Of a stretch of DNA of 64,000 bases, positions 24,280-36,952 are shown in pieces; position 1 is the first letter of the stretch; each line of letters begins with the position of its first letter. The stretch spans positions 3,224,001 through 3,288,000 of the forward strand of contig OX387203.1 of NCBI GenBank assembly GCA_947561715.1, given 5' to 3'. The position numbers and the translations under genes are program-made. The notes beneath the pieces were generated by a model. That model did not search any database. It had not been told where the DNA came from and saw nothing but the letters and a program-made list of their open reading frames with translations. This DNA is from Ascidia mentula (Eukaryota > Chordata > Ascidiacea > Phlebobranchia > Ascidiidae).

Positions 24280-27200
24280 AACAACATCATTGACAGCACT
24301 TTTAACATTTTTAGTTTACGCGTCTCGTTGTTCAACATGCGCCTTAAGATACACTAACTAAGGTTATCTGCGTCCCTTGCCGCTTTGCTCCTTTTGTGAA
24401 AGTTTCACTGGAGCACATTGAACCACATACACATCTCGCACCCGAACGTTAACAAGGGTGAAGTCAAGTGTGATTTATATCGTGAAATGAGCCGTAAACC
24501 CAAAAAGGAAACGAAAAACCGACGTTCAGACGACAAGGATACGATTTCCTGTGGTTGGTTGCCCAATAATCAGCTGGCACGGCCATGGCCTGTCCTCCTT
24601 CTTTCAATGTTAATTGGTTTACGGGAAGGTAGTCAGTGACCTGGCAAAAAAAGGCCGCAAAGGGGTTTTGGTTGTTGTAACAGTGCAGACTTGTAGGTTG
24701 TAGGTTACAATGTTGTCTAAATAGGGTTGGTCAATTAAATATTCGGGGCGATTGCCCAAAGTTGATCCTTTGTGTATTCATTTACCAGCATGATTATAGT
24801 TCGGTGTTTTTTTGCCTTTTTCAATCGTTGGTTTCATATTTTTGTTCCCCAATGGAATAAAAAAAAAACTTGTTTACCTTTTTTTGTACTTCAAGGACAT
24901 TGGACCATAGATTTATCAACCTACGATGGTACGAGTTGGGAAAAATACTGCATTCACGACATGTTAGGTAGTTGCAATTATACTGACATAAAGCCACACT
25001 GACGCACGAAGCACTTACACACGACCTTAACGTAAACAAGGTCGCCAAGTAAAACGGTCCTGCATTCTTTCCCAGCAGAACCTTTCTCAGAAATGAAGAT
25101 TCATTGATAGGGGCAGTGACCTTGTCAGGTTCTTTTGCTTTCCTGTTTAAACTTCCCATGACCTTGGGTTTTGGGTTTGAATCGTCGACAAGATGGTCTT
25201 CCCAGACCGACGTGGAGAGTGACTGATCACAACAAGGGCCCCGGCCGTGTGACCTACTAGGGGTTGCACTCAGCGTATAGGGCTGTGTGTTTAAATAGGC
25301 CCTCCTGTGCGGTTGTTGGGCGATGTAGTGCTGTTAAGCGCCAGGGCGCGTGTCAAAGCATACGTTGGGATTTGTATTTAGAGTGTAAAGTGCAAAGCAA
25401 GAGGCCTTTTGACACTGCATTCTACCAAACAGTTTTATGTTTGTCACACTATGACATAAACTGTTGCATTGTAATGTTGTTGATATCCAACATCGCACAT
25501 TAAGATCATCCTAAAATAACAGTCGCCACCATTTTACATCTATGCCCTGGGCCCAATACTTACATAATTTTTTTCTTTAAACTATAAAATTTGATTTGCA
25601 GTGACAAAACATTGGATATCCTTGACTTTTTAACTGCCTCAAGCAAAAACATATTTTATTTTTATTTACTAATAACATTTACCGCCCACAAGCTCACTTG
25701 CTGCTCAAACAACAATATAAACAACCATCAGATGGTGTCGCCCAAGAGCAAAAAGATGACGCAAATCACCCTGCACACAGAAACTCAAATGTTGTGTTAT
25801 CCTTGGCTGGTCGCCCACCCTTCTATCCGGTTCTGCTCGATAAACATGTCTCACTCAGCGAAGACTTACCGCTTCTTATTGTTTATTTTACGGTTACAAA
25901 TAACTTGGTTATAGTGGCGCAAACCGGGGCGCTCAAGAGGGCGTTTCAAGGGGGGTCGAGAGGAAAACAGTCTGTGTACAAAACGTTGAAAAAACGCAAA
26001 TAAACAAAACGTGCGCGAACGTATAAATTTTTACACGTGTGACAATAGTATCTTGTGTTAGGACGACAACTTTGTGAAAAAGAACTCTGCAGAACGTATC
26101 CACTGCTGGTCACAGTGTAATAGAGCTCTAATGACGACCATTGTACAGTTCCATTTGTCTTTTTGTGGCTTACAGAAACGCCCGTAGCGTGTGCTTCATC
26201 ATTGGGAGTATATACGTTGAGGCGGCGCGCACTGCAGAATCGCGCAAGTGAAAAAGCTTGCAAAGTACGGTGAAGGACAAATTTGTCTTACACATAACAA
26301 AAACGTCTCAACCAGTCAAAACGGGAACAAAACACGATACAAGCGCTGGTAGAATGCACAAGGAATTAGTCGTCTTATTTGCGATAACAACAGCAGTATA
26401 GGCTCTATAATGACATGTCTACACACAATTTTTTTTACAAACACAATCGTTGATAAAGAAAAACAACGCGTCTCTCGTCTTAACTTCGTTGCAACGCAAT
26501 ATTTTGACGCCGGCTTTTAGCCATATAAATATATCAGCGGTTCGAACTACTAAACATACGATTGCATATTGTTTGGGTTTTGGAAGCTGGTAAACTTAGA
26601 GCGTCATGCAATCCTGCCAGATTTACCGAAAACCGACAACCGTTCTGTTTTGATAGCAGGCTGCGTGCTGTTACGTCATCCTCTATGTATATCATCATTT
26701 AAGGAGCTAACAGATACAGTTTACCAGGATAATAGGTCAAACGTTTTGTACTAATTTTTGTGGTATGTAAAACCAATGACAATTCTATCAAAGACGGCTG
26801 CGCTTGCAACAAAGATACCAGGTCACGTTGGTATCGCAGTACAGCAGCTAGGAGGGTATGGGTTTTGGATTGAGCTCTTGATATGCTTAAACTCAGGGCT
26901 AATTCGAGCTCTGACTGCATGGTGACATTTTGAACACAGGTTGATGCTACAATGGATTGATTACCTTTGGGGAACGCCTCCCGCGCATACGCAAAAGCAG
27001 CCTACCTACGAGTTTTGCAAGAGATTGACGCAATGCATTGTGCGTACACGCGGTTATTTGGGTGATAAATTACGGCTCGGTCACTGAAATGAGGACAACT
27101 GGTATGACCCGTACGGGGAAATGGGTGCTGAACTGCTGGGTAGATGGGTGAGAACGTGAGGGCGCAATTGAGAAATTGCGTCATGTTCAGTATGCCACGG

Positions 27201-28034
27201 TCCTGGGCCAGGAATCGACATCATTCCTCCGTATATTGTTGAATGCGGTATGGCGCCCGCGTCTGAAAAAGGATACACTTTTCGTTAATAAACTGTTAAA
27301 GTCGTTAATATTTTACTACAAGATATATTATGTCCCAGGAGAGTAGATTTAAATTCTTTAGATTTTGCGAAATCTTTACATATTGTTGTAATTATTAAAT
27401 TCTTCGAAGGAATAACAAAACCTGAAGTACCTTTATTTTCCCTATAAATGGTTCTTATTCGAAAAGTGTTCTCCAATACTAATAAGGCAATTATACTCTG
27501 TGCTCACAAGTTTACTGCATCAAAACAAGGTAAATTATCCTGCACAGTTAACATACTTCGAATGATTTCCATGGAGGTATTCTTTAATTTTTTTTACATA
27601 CACCACCCTACACCTCAACTGACATTTACTGCAATAATTCTAAAGAATACGTTGCTGATGCGTAATCGTAAACGAGAAAAGAATACTTTTCGTCTTACCG
27701 AATTGAAAAGGGTGGGCCTGTGAAACCGTGTCGTATATAGGACTGTGAATATCTTGGAATGCGTAGCCCTGGGTCATTGCGATTTTTGCCATGCTCTGCT
27801 GGTCCTCTCCCACAATCCGATCTTTGAGGTGGTTCGGGTCAATTTCTTGCCTGTAAAAACAGTCCGTATTGATTGGCTATTTTCGAAAATGTCATTGGTT
27901 GTTGTCCCCCTGGTGATGACGCACAGACTTGCACCGAGTGATTTTAGTGTGCTTTTCTCACAAGTTAATAAAATTGTATTTGTGTATTCGACCGCGCTTG
28001 TGTTTATAATCGCTCGGAAGCTGTGTTGTCGACC
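24280..28034. other. Intergenic DNA downstream of Hox4
   Basis: No recognisable gene. A TGATAAATTA Hox/PBC-type match lies at 27063-27072. Open frames are short and lack motifs. Confidence 0.5.
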
Positions 28035-28040
28035 TTTATT
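28035..28040 (-). terminator. Hox4: Hox4 polyadenylation signal (AATAAA)
   Basis: AATAAA on the minus strand, about 240 bases after the Hox4 stop codon; the first canonical signal downstream. It predicts a 3'UTR of about 260 bases. Confidence 0.5.
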
Positions 28041-28280
28041 GCAAGACGTTACTTTAACGTATCTTTAGGGTTCTGATACGTGTTGATTTTCGAGTAAGGT
28101 ATAAAGACAAACGCGCATTGACGGTATGTTTCTGGGGTTTAAAGTTATTAATTGTCGAAAATGTCTGTTCATGTGCTAGCACGGTGCATACGCACTATGT
28201 TGGGGTTTGTACAACGGAACCAAATGACCGTTTAAATGTTTGTCATGCCATATACTACTCAACTCCGTATCCAGGACGAC

Positions 28281-28631
28281 TTACTTGAACAAAGGCGGTG
28301 CCCCAGTGAGCGAACTAGTCGGAGCATCGTATCGGGGAACGTGGATGCCATTTTGTTCTTTTGCGCCTGCCATCTGATGCATAGCGCTCTGGGCTGCCGC
28401 GCCATGGGGCGAGGTATTCAGCGGCGATTCCCGCATCATGCTGTGACGAGTCGGGGTTATAGGCGGCGTTTTGTCGTGGAACACGTGGTTGTTCTCTGTG
28501 GGTGAACTCATGCTCGTCACGAGGTGCGGGAGTGTGGACGAAGAGGAGGAAGAGCCGTTGCGCACTTTGGTGTTGGGAAGTTTGTGGTCTTTCTTCCATT
28601 TCATACGCCGGTTTTGAAACCAGATCTTGAC
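28281..28631 (-). CDS. Hox4: Hox4 exon 3 (recognition helix and C-terminus)
   Basis: Starts [14 protein letters not shown] after a GACACAG acceptor, followed by DHKLPNTK and a Ser-rich tail ending GAPPLFK and TAA. It has 116 residues plus stop. Confidence 0.96.
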   Translation of the reverse strand, partial: VKIWFQNRRMKWKKDHKLPNTKVRNGSSSSSSTLPHLVTSMSSPTENNHVFHDKTPPITPTRHSMMRESPLNTSPHGAAAQSAMHQMAGAKEQNGIHVPRYDAPTSSLTGAPPLFK

Positions 28632-31600
28632 CTGTGTCAGATAAACACCAATTTACAACTATGTACCTTAATCGTAGTTTCTGAAGTATTTGATTTACAT
28701 CAGTCAGCCTATTTATACAAAGCAACCACTGCTCCAATACTTTGTGTATTTATATTTTTGCCCAAACATCTGTAATTATATCAGTCCGTGTTTTCAGCTA
28801 AAATATGTATATACGCATAGTATTATTTAGTTTCACGGTTGGATGTTCAGTAAGGTGACTTCAGGTCAGGCATCATACAAATGTTGAAACCATTTGTTAA
28901 AACAACCTTTGCTTATTATTTATTAAACTATTTTATTTGAATTTTATTAATAACGTTGTTTGTTGATAAATATAGTTTTTTGTTTAAAATGTGGTTTCTT
29001 ATATAGGTTAGTTTGTAACGTGGCTTTGTTAACGTATCGCAACACAACACATAAAAGTAGAACAGAAACGAAGACGATAGAATGTTTTGGTTTGGGCATT
29101 TTTCTCAACTCAACGTATTTGCAAAACCATTTACAGCTGCTATCCGTTGATCGTTTTTCCGTTCGCTATCTGTTTAGAAGCTAATCTGATTGATTGTTTG
29201 TCTTGTGTTTCAAGTATGGGAGTTATTGTTTGCCAATGGACTTGCGTAGGTTCGAATGATCTCTTTAGGAATTTCCGTTTTCTGTGTTAATGAATTGTAG
29301 TCTAGCCATAACAGTGCTTGGTTTCATCGCCAGGTGGCAACATAATCCTTCCTCAAACAACGATTTTCGTTGTTGCGCAGTCTTGATGATTTTCTTGGCT
29401 GCGCTTTTTTGGGATGTTGCCGATGTACGTATTTTCATTGCAAACTAAAATGTTTGCCTGTACGATCGCAAAAAATAAAAGTTGGTGAAGAGGAACGGAT
29501 TTGTCGTTATGTTAGAAGAAAACAACTGCGAAATGTTGAAACGTGCATGCTAATTGTCTTTACTGATGTGTAATGCACCATGGATTATAAGGTCTACGTT
29601 GTATTGATCAGGTCATTAGTTTACTTACCCTTTTCTTGGCACTAAGCTCGTTTCGTCCGATTTGAAAGCTCACAACGCTTATTATTGGTTGCTTACACGC
29701 ATCAGCTGTGATTATATTTTTATGTTTGTTGCTGCAAGTTATTAACACGGCGGGATTGGCAAACGAACGAATGTGCCGGGAAGCGCAGGGGATTAATCAG
29801 ATCGACAGAAAGTCAGCAATCGCGCGGCCTCTGTCACTTTGCTTCGCGGCAAAGTCTAATTAATTTGCCCGAGCCGGAAAGGATGAGGTTTGGGCTGCTG
29901 TTTTTTGCTCCATAAATCGTCGCTGGGCCGGGTGTTCGTAGATATTTCGGGCCGGTTCCTGACAGCAGGGACTCGAGTTGCCTGTGAGTGCAAACCGCAA
30001 CCGAGTGCTTAACGCCTGGAAAACAGCCACTGGTGTTTCTTTATAGAGCTTTAACCGCAAAGCGGGTGCGCCAGCGTAAGTAGTAAGTAGAAAATGAAAG
30101 CTGCATTGCACACAGCAGTCGCTGTAAAGGAAATTAAAACGCGCAACTTCGACAACTTTGATTGTGATTAAATGCTTAAATGCGGAAACTGTGTGTTTTG
30201 TTTTAGCAATGCTGGAATTTTACTTGCGTTTACAAAATCGATTACATATTTTAGTATATGATTTAGAAGCATTCTATAAAAGGTGTTTGATTATTTTGTA
30301 CACAAAAGCAGTATTCGATAACCCATCTTTATGCCTAAACATGTGTAAGAACAATTTTACATTGGTAAACACGTGGACGAAACAGTCAACCTTCTTTAAT
30401 ATTTTCGTGCTAATGCTAACAACACTGAAACCTATTTGCAACGGAATATACACATGGTATTGCTTTTCCACAACTCATTGACCTACTTAATTTCGCAGAC
30501 ATGTGGATTACATTTCAGTTGTAGACGCCAAGTCTGTGAGCAACACAAACCGTAGTCGTGTTCCATAACATTCGTGCAAACAACAAGCACAAACGTTTTT
30601 ATGCAAATATTTTCCATTAGGCGCAAGCGAGTAGCGGATGCAAGTTTTGCGTTCACATGCGGCGCCAATCGTCGTGAAATGTCAGCAGATCTTGGGGCTG
30701 TTTTGCTCTACCAAAGGCGTTTTTTTCCAGGACGCCGATATGGCGTTAGCGTGAGAAGACTTGGGTTTTTTTGCGTACGAAACTAAACGAAGGGTTAATT
30801 ACGGTTTCATCAAGGCTTGTTGAAATAATTACGCAGCAGTTTTGTTGCTAAAAAAGCACATGGGAAAAGTTGTTCCAAGAACTGCAGCGGAAATGACTTA
30901 ATATGTATGAATGACGTTTCTGCGCGTTTTGACACAGTTCTGATTCATAGTATATAGGACCTATTTAATCACATTGTTCAGTCACCTATATCGGCTATTT
31001 TTCTTGAAACTTAAGTCTCCAAATGAAATAAAACAATACATTCAACAACTTATCATGCTGAGATGTTTACAATCACAGCTATTTTTTCTTAAAAAAATTG
31101 AGAGAATTTTTCTTCAATGCTTTACTGGTAATATCTAAACTTGTTTCAGATATAGGCATATTAACACGAATGTAGCTTTAGGCATTTCATCTGCTGATGA
31201 CGTCGGCAATGAAAACATAGCATACAAGGTTGTATTGGTTTTACGTTAAAAATGAACCAACAAAACTACTCATCGAAACGTACCTGACGTTCGCTAAGGC
31301 ACAATCCGTGAGCAATTTCAATCCTTCTTCTTCTCGTCAAATAACGATTATAATGGAACTCCTTTTCCAGTTCGAGCACTTGGTGGCGCGTGTACGCGGT
31401 TCGTGGCCTCTTTCCTGGGTCCATGCCGTTGATCACTGTACAATAAATTCGCAATCTTGAAACTGTAATTTGACACGCGCGACTGTCTGTTAGGCGACAG
31501 GACAATGATTTGCAAGTCGATGGTAGTTGACTTGGCAGGGCGTTCTGTGGCGCATGGGGATTATTTTTAACCGAGCGACCGTCGCTTGATTTCAGCGAAT

Positions 31601-34600
31601 CCAAACCGCGCACCGTAATTCGCAATCGATCAACGCAGCTCGCGCGCTTTACGCGTTGAGGGCGTCTGCTACATCGGGTCTGCATACACCTTCATAACAA
31701 ACAAGTTTATGAAACCGTAATTAATAGCGGCAGGTGGTCTAAAGAAGAGGGCTTAATAAAACCGCTTTGAAGAGCTCGTGGGAGCTCGTTAATAATGCGC
31801 AGGTCCGCGACTGACAAGCTCTCTGCGCTTCCCCCATATTGGGGGTTGCTTCCTGCGCTTTTTGCTCTACCTGTGTCTGTTTGGTGCGCAGGACTGTGAA
31901 TTGCTCTGTGACGCTGCATCCTGCATCAACACATGCCGCGGTATACGACGAATAAACACGCCGCCCCTTTGTATATGTTTCTGTTTGAATAAACTTTGGT
32001 TCATTGCGTCCTGCATAATTTTTAAATTGGTTGTGTGATAAGTTGTTTCTTCCCCACTTGATAGTTATGTGTGTTGGTGTTTGGTTATACGAGTTGTATC
32101 TCAATTTTGCGGTACTAAATTTGTTATCCTTTTTATGGGTTCGTGGCATTGCACAACTGTAGCCACAAGGACATTGTCATGCTAAGAACATTCGCTTGGC
32201 GGCGTTTTATGCGGCCGGGTTTTTTATCCCATTAGTATTCGTGCACATCCTTTGGTATGTACCTAATTGTCGCCGCCGCAACAAATGAAGTTTCCAACCG
32301 CAGGCTGGTAGCAGCTCCCTTTCGTACCTTTGACGACTGATAAACGACGCAGCATTTATCAAAATCCGGCTGGCCTGGGCTGTGATGTATTACCAAAGCG
32401 AGCCGTGGCTTCCTAGTTTCAAACGTACCCGCCGTTTCGAAACAACAGTGGCTTAGACAGTTTCGTCTGAAGTAAATCCAAGGCTACTTTGCTCACCATT
32501 GTACAGGATACGGAAAAATTATGACGACAAATCCATACGCATAACGCACTTTTCAGCTATGAGCACCCGAAGGCGCCAGTTTTTCGCCGTTTATTTGATC
32601 TGTTTTCTCTGTACAACGGAGGGCGGTCTTTTGACCTTGACAGGTAGATTGCACTGTGGGCCGGCCAACGACATCACAATGGCTTAGCGCTGTGTGCTCT
32701 ACTGGGAGAGTCGTGTTTGCAAAGCTACCGGAGATGTTTAAACACACTACCCATTGCTATCTGTCCAACCACCCGCGAACTCAAACTGGCAGACAAAGGA
32801 GAATTTAAGTTCTGCCCTTGACCGACTTCAGTATACCAAGTTGTTGGTTAAAGTCAAACCATACAGTTCTCAGTTCTCAGTTCTCTGTTCACTTCATTAA
32901 TAACTTGTTCAAGTTGCCTAATAATTTTGTCTTTTGATTTTACAGTTCAACTGAAAAATGTGTATTTTCATTGGGAGCATTTAAATATTTTTGGGTTTTT
33001 GAGTCTTCGCTTTATATCGTTTGAAAATAACTTTTTACAACTATCTTTGGAAAAAATAGAGATATCGATAGATTTAGCGTATGGGCTTAAGATAAAGTTT
33101 TGAGAACGACAGCTGACCAATTCAATCACGAAAACACAAGAGTAACCGCCTTAAATTGTAATCAATGATGACTTAAGTGGTTTGTCAACTGCACACAGTC
33201 AACATAACTTCCCATCGGTATGAATGCGGATTGCCCATTCCTCAATTGGATGACACGTTTTCGTAATTACCTATCATAAACCCAGCAGCAATTTCCCCTG
33301 GGTCGTTGATTGACTTTAAGATCGCAGGCGCCTAATTAAACAGAAGGCAACTCAGTCCAATTATTAGAGGACGCCACTGTGGTGTCGAGTGTTGCCCTGT
33401 CGATATCTTTACCAGAAAAGATTGGGCCGACTGCTGACCAGGTTAAAGGTATAGAAAGATAGTAGTTAAAAATGGAGTAACGAGCCGCCTAATATGTATA
33501 ACTAAGTTTTAGTCTTCTGCAACATATGACACATTTAAGTTCTTCTTTTATACCATTGCTGTGTTTATTGCTAACAACTTGTTAGTAGTTTGCATAAACG
33601 TTGAAATCTGTTGTAAAAGAATAAATCAATACTCCAAACAGATCAGATAAATTTCTGGCCATTTTTTAAAGTCTAAATGGAGTACTGGTGTGGACAATTG
33701 TGGTACTGTGCCCTTGAATAAGGCTATTTGCAGTTGACCTTACAACGTCTCCCAGAACAGTACGAATGGTTTTGACAGCGGTCAGCTGGTAGCCATTTTG
33801 TGAACCGAGCGGAAATGAAGGGTCACATTCATGTCTGTGCTGTTTATTCTCTTTCCTCACAGCAACCATTAAACCGAGTACCATGTCTTTCTTGGAAAAG
33901 TAAACTAAGCTGTATATAACACCCTTACTTCGTTTCCACATTTCGAAAGCCCGAAGAACTGCGGAAGCAATAGTCATCTACGCCAGAATGGCAGTCAGCA
34001 CACAGGCTTTTCAATTACTGAACGAAGTACTGAAAATAGATGCTGATATCAAATCAATGGAAAGATACAAAATCCAGTAACGCCTATATTATGCCAAAGA
34101 CATTGTAGTAACGTTGTTTCTGTGACAAATCTATACCAAAAATGACAAATATTGCAATAAACAAACGACCCGCTGAAGTGACCAACAGCTTTAAACATGA
34201 TCCTTTTCGGCAATTCCCTGTAGGAATATATTGTGGCAGTACTTTTTTATCCCTAAAACGTAAACACGATCTTTCTTTTTCAAATGTAGACTGACAAGAT
34301 TGTCATTATGTTGGTCGAACAATAGGCTTTGCACCAAGAAAGGCAATAAACCTTATAATGGACCCATATAAAGAAAAAAATCGTGTGACTTTTTAATCGT
34401 TTACCACTGATAAACATTTTTAAGAAGTTTAGCATGCTGGACTATAGCAGCCAGTCGTTGTAGGCCTGGAACGATTTACGAAGCGTGATCAATGATCGTC
34501 ATCCGTCAAACTTCGAAGACCGACGAGGGTAATCGTTAATTGAAGGCACAACGCATCGAAGCAGGTGCAATTGCAGAGCAGGGTCTTATACCCACGGCAC

Positions 34601-36704
34601 CTGACCCATAGCATTATTTTATACAACCCACAACCACCCAGTACTTTAACGTATTTTCTGTTGGATCTCAGTGCCTGGAAAAGGCATTTTGTTCAATTAG
34701 GGATTGGGTTTTCGAGTACAGCGTCGAAAACAAGGTATTGCATCGCTAGGATGTTGTATCAACGTAGTATAAGTTTTATTCATTTGACCCAACTTTTAAA
34801 GGTAAACTTTTTAGACGAAATCCTTAATGTTAATGAAATTTGCAATTCCGAAAGGTTGTCTCGTTAAACATACAGCACTAGTACAAAATCTATGGCCTGG
34901 TAGACTTCTGATTATTTTCTGCAAGTCCACAAACAAAATGGTAGAGAGATGTTCAATCCGAATACTTTTGTCACATCTGTGCGCACAAACGTCAATCCCC
35001 AACACGTCAAGCTTGGATTTAAATTGACTTGGATTTAATCATTCACTCGCCAACAACTGGAATGGATCTGGTAATGTTTGCGCTGTCCACATAGAAAATG
35101 TCCGGCAAATTTGCCCCTCGTAAGTAAACTAACGTCTCGCCAGTGCGATGACATATGACCCGGCGGTGACCACGTGACGAGGAGACCCTCCAACTTCAAT
35201 TGACTGTGAAGAGGTTTTTGGGATTTAAGGACAGACAAATGCCGAGTGAGATGTGTTGATTGTATAAGGCATGTATTGTAATCTTCGATTAATTTAGTTT
35301 CAATTAGATTCGAAATGTTTCTTTTTTACTTCGATTTTATCATCGCGCCTCAAAGGCGTGTGATGTTGTATAGACTAGCAAATGGGTAGCAGTACAAAGG
35401 AAACGCCAAGTCGAAGTGATTTTCGACGCACCATTCCATTACTGATCACACAACGATCCAACGTTGTTCAATGCGACCAGCGTCATAGAAAAACCAACAA
35501 AGTATTTCCGTGTTGTGGCCGTCGCTAATAACGTTGTAATATACGCTTTTCACGCTATCTTTGCGCGTATACACAAGCGGCAAGCACCAGGGGGCTTTCA
35601 GGGCACCCGAAAACACGTGACCAGCAGGGCTTCCTGGGCCGCATGATTTATGGCGTTCTTCCTGATGGCGCGGTAAGCGCGCAGGAACTAGGCGAGGGCA
35701 GCCACTGGGTGCAAACGGCCAAAAAGCAGTCATTTCCGCTTGGGTCTGATGCACGGACTAAAATAGCAGCAAAATAGCCCACCTGGCCTAACATAGGCCC
35801 TAAGTTTAGTGTGTTTTGCTATTGATTCAAACGGAACAGGTTCCGGTTGTCTTCCGCACAGGCAAAGGTTGTTGTGACAGGGGGCAATACAAATTGCGGT
35901 TGACTCAGCACCGCTTTGAATCAAATTGTCACCGAAATAATTTGTAACTCCCGACTCAACGAACGCACACGTCACAAAAGCGATTAGATTCTGCCGAAGT
36001 CTGACGACAAATATTTTGACCAATGCGCGGGAGTAATAAGCACTTACATAAGTCAGAAACTTTCCAAATCGATTTTGAAATATTTCAGCTAACATCGTGA
36101 CACCCTCGACCAATTCCGAACAAATTATATCAAGCACAATGCGTCACTAAAACCACCAGTGCGCATTCTGCATGTACAAACATTTCTCCAAATTACCAAG
36201 TGGGCATGTAAAAATTTAGTATGGGTAACATGCGTCTGCCAATACTATGACAAATTTCCACTCACCGTGGCTGACGTGAATTCGCTTCATCCAGGGGTAA
36301 ACAACAGGCGGGGTGGAGTCCCCACCACGTCCATTCTCTGCGTTAAACTCATCATCATTCAGACCATTTTGGGAGTTCGGGGAACTGATATTGCTGCCCA
36401 GTGGTGTCGGAATTCGACCGTTCTGTGGGGTTTCAGTGGACGTGCGAACACCGTGGAGTGCTTGGAGGCTTTGCATTGTCAATTCCGGGTTCGTCGTTTC
36501 GCCGTTGCTTGCTTGGAAGCACGGTATTCCCGCGAGACTGCCACCTTTGCTTGAGGAACTTGTTACACCGGGAACAGCTCCGCTGTAAAAGTTGTTCATT
36601 GCGTTTTCGCGCCCGCTCTTTGCTATCTCGTGGTGCATGTTGCAGTAGGTTTTTGCCAGGAACTCGTCGTTGGAGCTGACGTTCGTATGATCAAGCACCG
36701 ACAT
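28281..36704 (-). CDS. Hox4: Hox4 homeobox transcription factor, complete, three exons
   Basis: Sequence-specific nuclear regulator of axial patterning (Deformed/Hox4 group). Exons are 36704-36266 (146 codons plus one base), 31435-31284 and 28631-28281 with TAA; all junctions are GT-AG and phases agree (1, then 0). The product is 313 residues. YPWM lies at 136-139, a 14-residue linker follows, then the homeodomain at about 154-213 with [26 protein letters not shown] and KWKKDH. Recognition-helix Q50 and N51 are present. The Hox4 signature is [13 protein letters not shown] plus DHKLPNTK after the homeodomain. The last intron cuts the homeodomain between Q44 and V45. The C-terminus has a Ser6 run and many Ser/Thr/Pro. 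Introns are 4.8 and 2.7 kb, long for this genome, and are likely to hold control elements. Orientation matches Hox3, so cluster polarity is kept. Start choice: first ATG after an AG at 36746. Confidence 0.95.
28632..31283 (-). other. Hox4: Hox4 intron 2 with GC-rich candidate enhancer
   Basis: A 2.65 kb intron splitting the homeodomain. It contains a TGATTGATTG Hox/PBC-type site at 29187-29196 and a GC-rich island at about 29750-30060. That island has a GATTAATC palindrome (29791-29798), a TAATTA core and two Meis-type TGACAG sites (one on each strand). The 107-codon frame at 30158-30481 has no motif. Confidence 0.55.
31284..31435 (-). CDS. Hox4: Hox4 exon 2 (homeodomain residues 1-44)
   Basis: A 152-bp exon after a TTATTGTACAG acceptor, ending ...LSERQ before GTACGT in phase 0. 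It encodes the N-terminal arm, helix 1 and helix 2, and stops at the beginning of recognition helix 3. Confidence 0.96.
31436..36265 (-). other. Hox4: Hox4 intron 1
   Basis: A 4.8 kb intron. Open frames of 102-136 codons occur (for example 31739-32149, 33666-33977 and 35730-36137, minus strand), none with a motif I recognise. A CAGTTCT triplet repeat lies at 32864-32884. Nothing else is recognisable. Confidence 0.5.
32864..32884 (+). repeat. 7-bp tandem repeat, three units
   Basis: CAGTTCT repeated three times in Hox4 intron 1. Confidence 0.9.
36266..36704 (-). CDS. Hox4: Hox4 exon 1 (N-terminus and YPWM)
   Basis: Begins MSVLDHTNV and ends ...[11 protein letters not shown] plus one base, then GTGAGT. 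The middle is Ser/Asn/Gly/Pro-rich without a further domain. The frame is open upstream to an AG at 36747-36746 and is closed by TAA just above it, so 36745-36705 is most likely 5'UTR. Confidence 0.92.
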
Positions 36705-36744
36705 GTTGCAGTAGTTAATCAGCACTATGCTGTCGAAGCTTTTC

Positions 36745-36785
36745 CCTGCAAATTACAGTTGTGAGAGGGTTGTCTGATTAATCAC
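36745..36785 (-). promoter_or_regulatory. Hox4: Hox4 5' acceptor (possible spliced-leader site) with upstream palindrome
   Basis: A pyrimidine-containing stretch ending TTTGCAG stands directly before the presumed mRNA start at 36745, 41 bases above the ATG. No convincing upstream exon was found. Ascidians use spliced-leader trans-splicing, so this AG may accept a leader. The palindrome TGATTAATCA sits at 36775-36784. Confidence 0.4.
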
Positions 36786-36945
36786 GTTTTGCGTTCGTGC
36801 ATTTGTTAACTCTGATAACAATGGTTCGGTCGAAACACGCACAACAAGAATAGTAAAATGCTGAAGTTAAAAAGACAAATAGGTTGCCACAACCGATATT
36901 TTTTTCATTCAAAATAAGCTTTCTACTTGTCCTGGAGAGGTGTAC

Positions 36946-36952
36946 ATTTATA
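36946..36952 (-). promoter_or_regulatory. Hox4: TATA-like box upstream of Hox4
   Basis: TATAAAT on the minus strand, about 200 bases above the candidate acceptor. If used, it would give an outron of roughly 175 bases. An E-box-like CAGTTG lies just upstream. Confidence 0.35.

Noticed and set aside
31739-32149. 136-codon minus-strand frame in Hox4 intron 1
   Set aside because: Low-complexity polar composition and no splice sites in phase with the Hox4 exons.
35730-36137. 135-codon minus-strand frame next to Hox4 exon 1
   Set aside because: Starts at GTG, has no motif, and a strong donor ends exon 1 upstream of it.
36313-36679. Plus-strand frames across Hox4 exon 1
   Set aside because: Antisense shadows of the real Hox4 coding exon.
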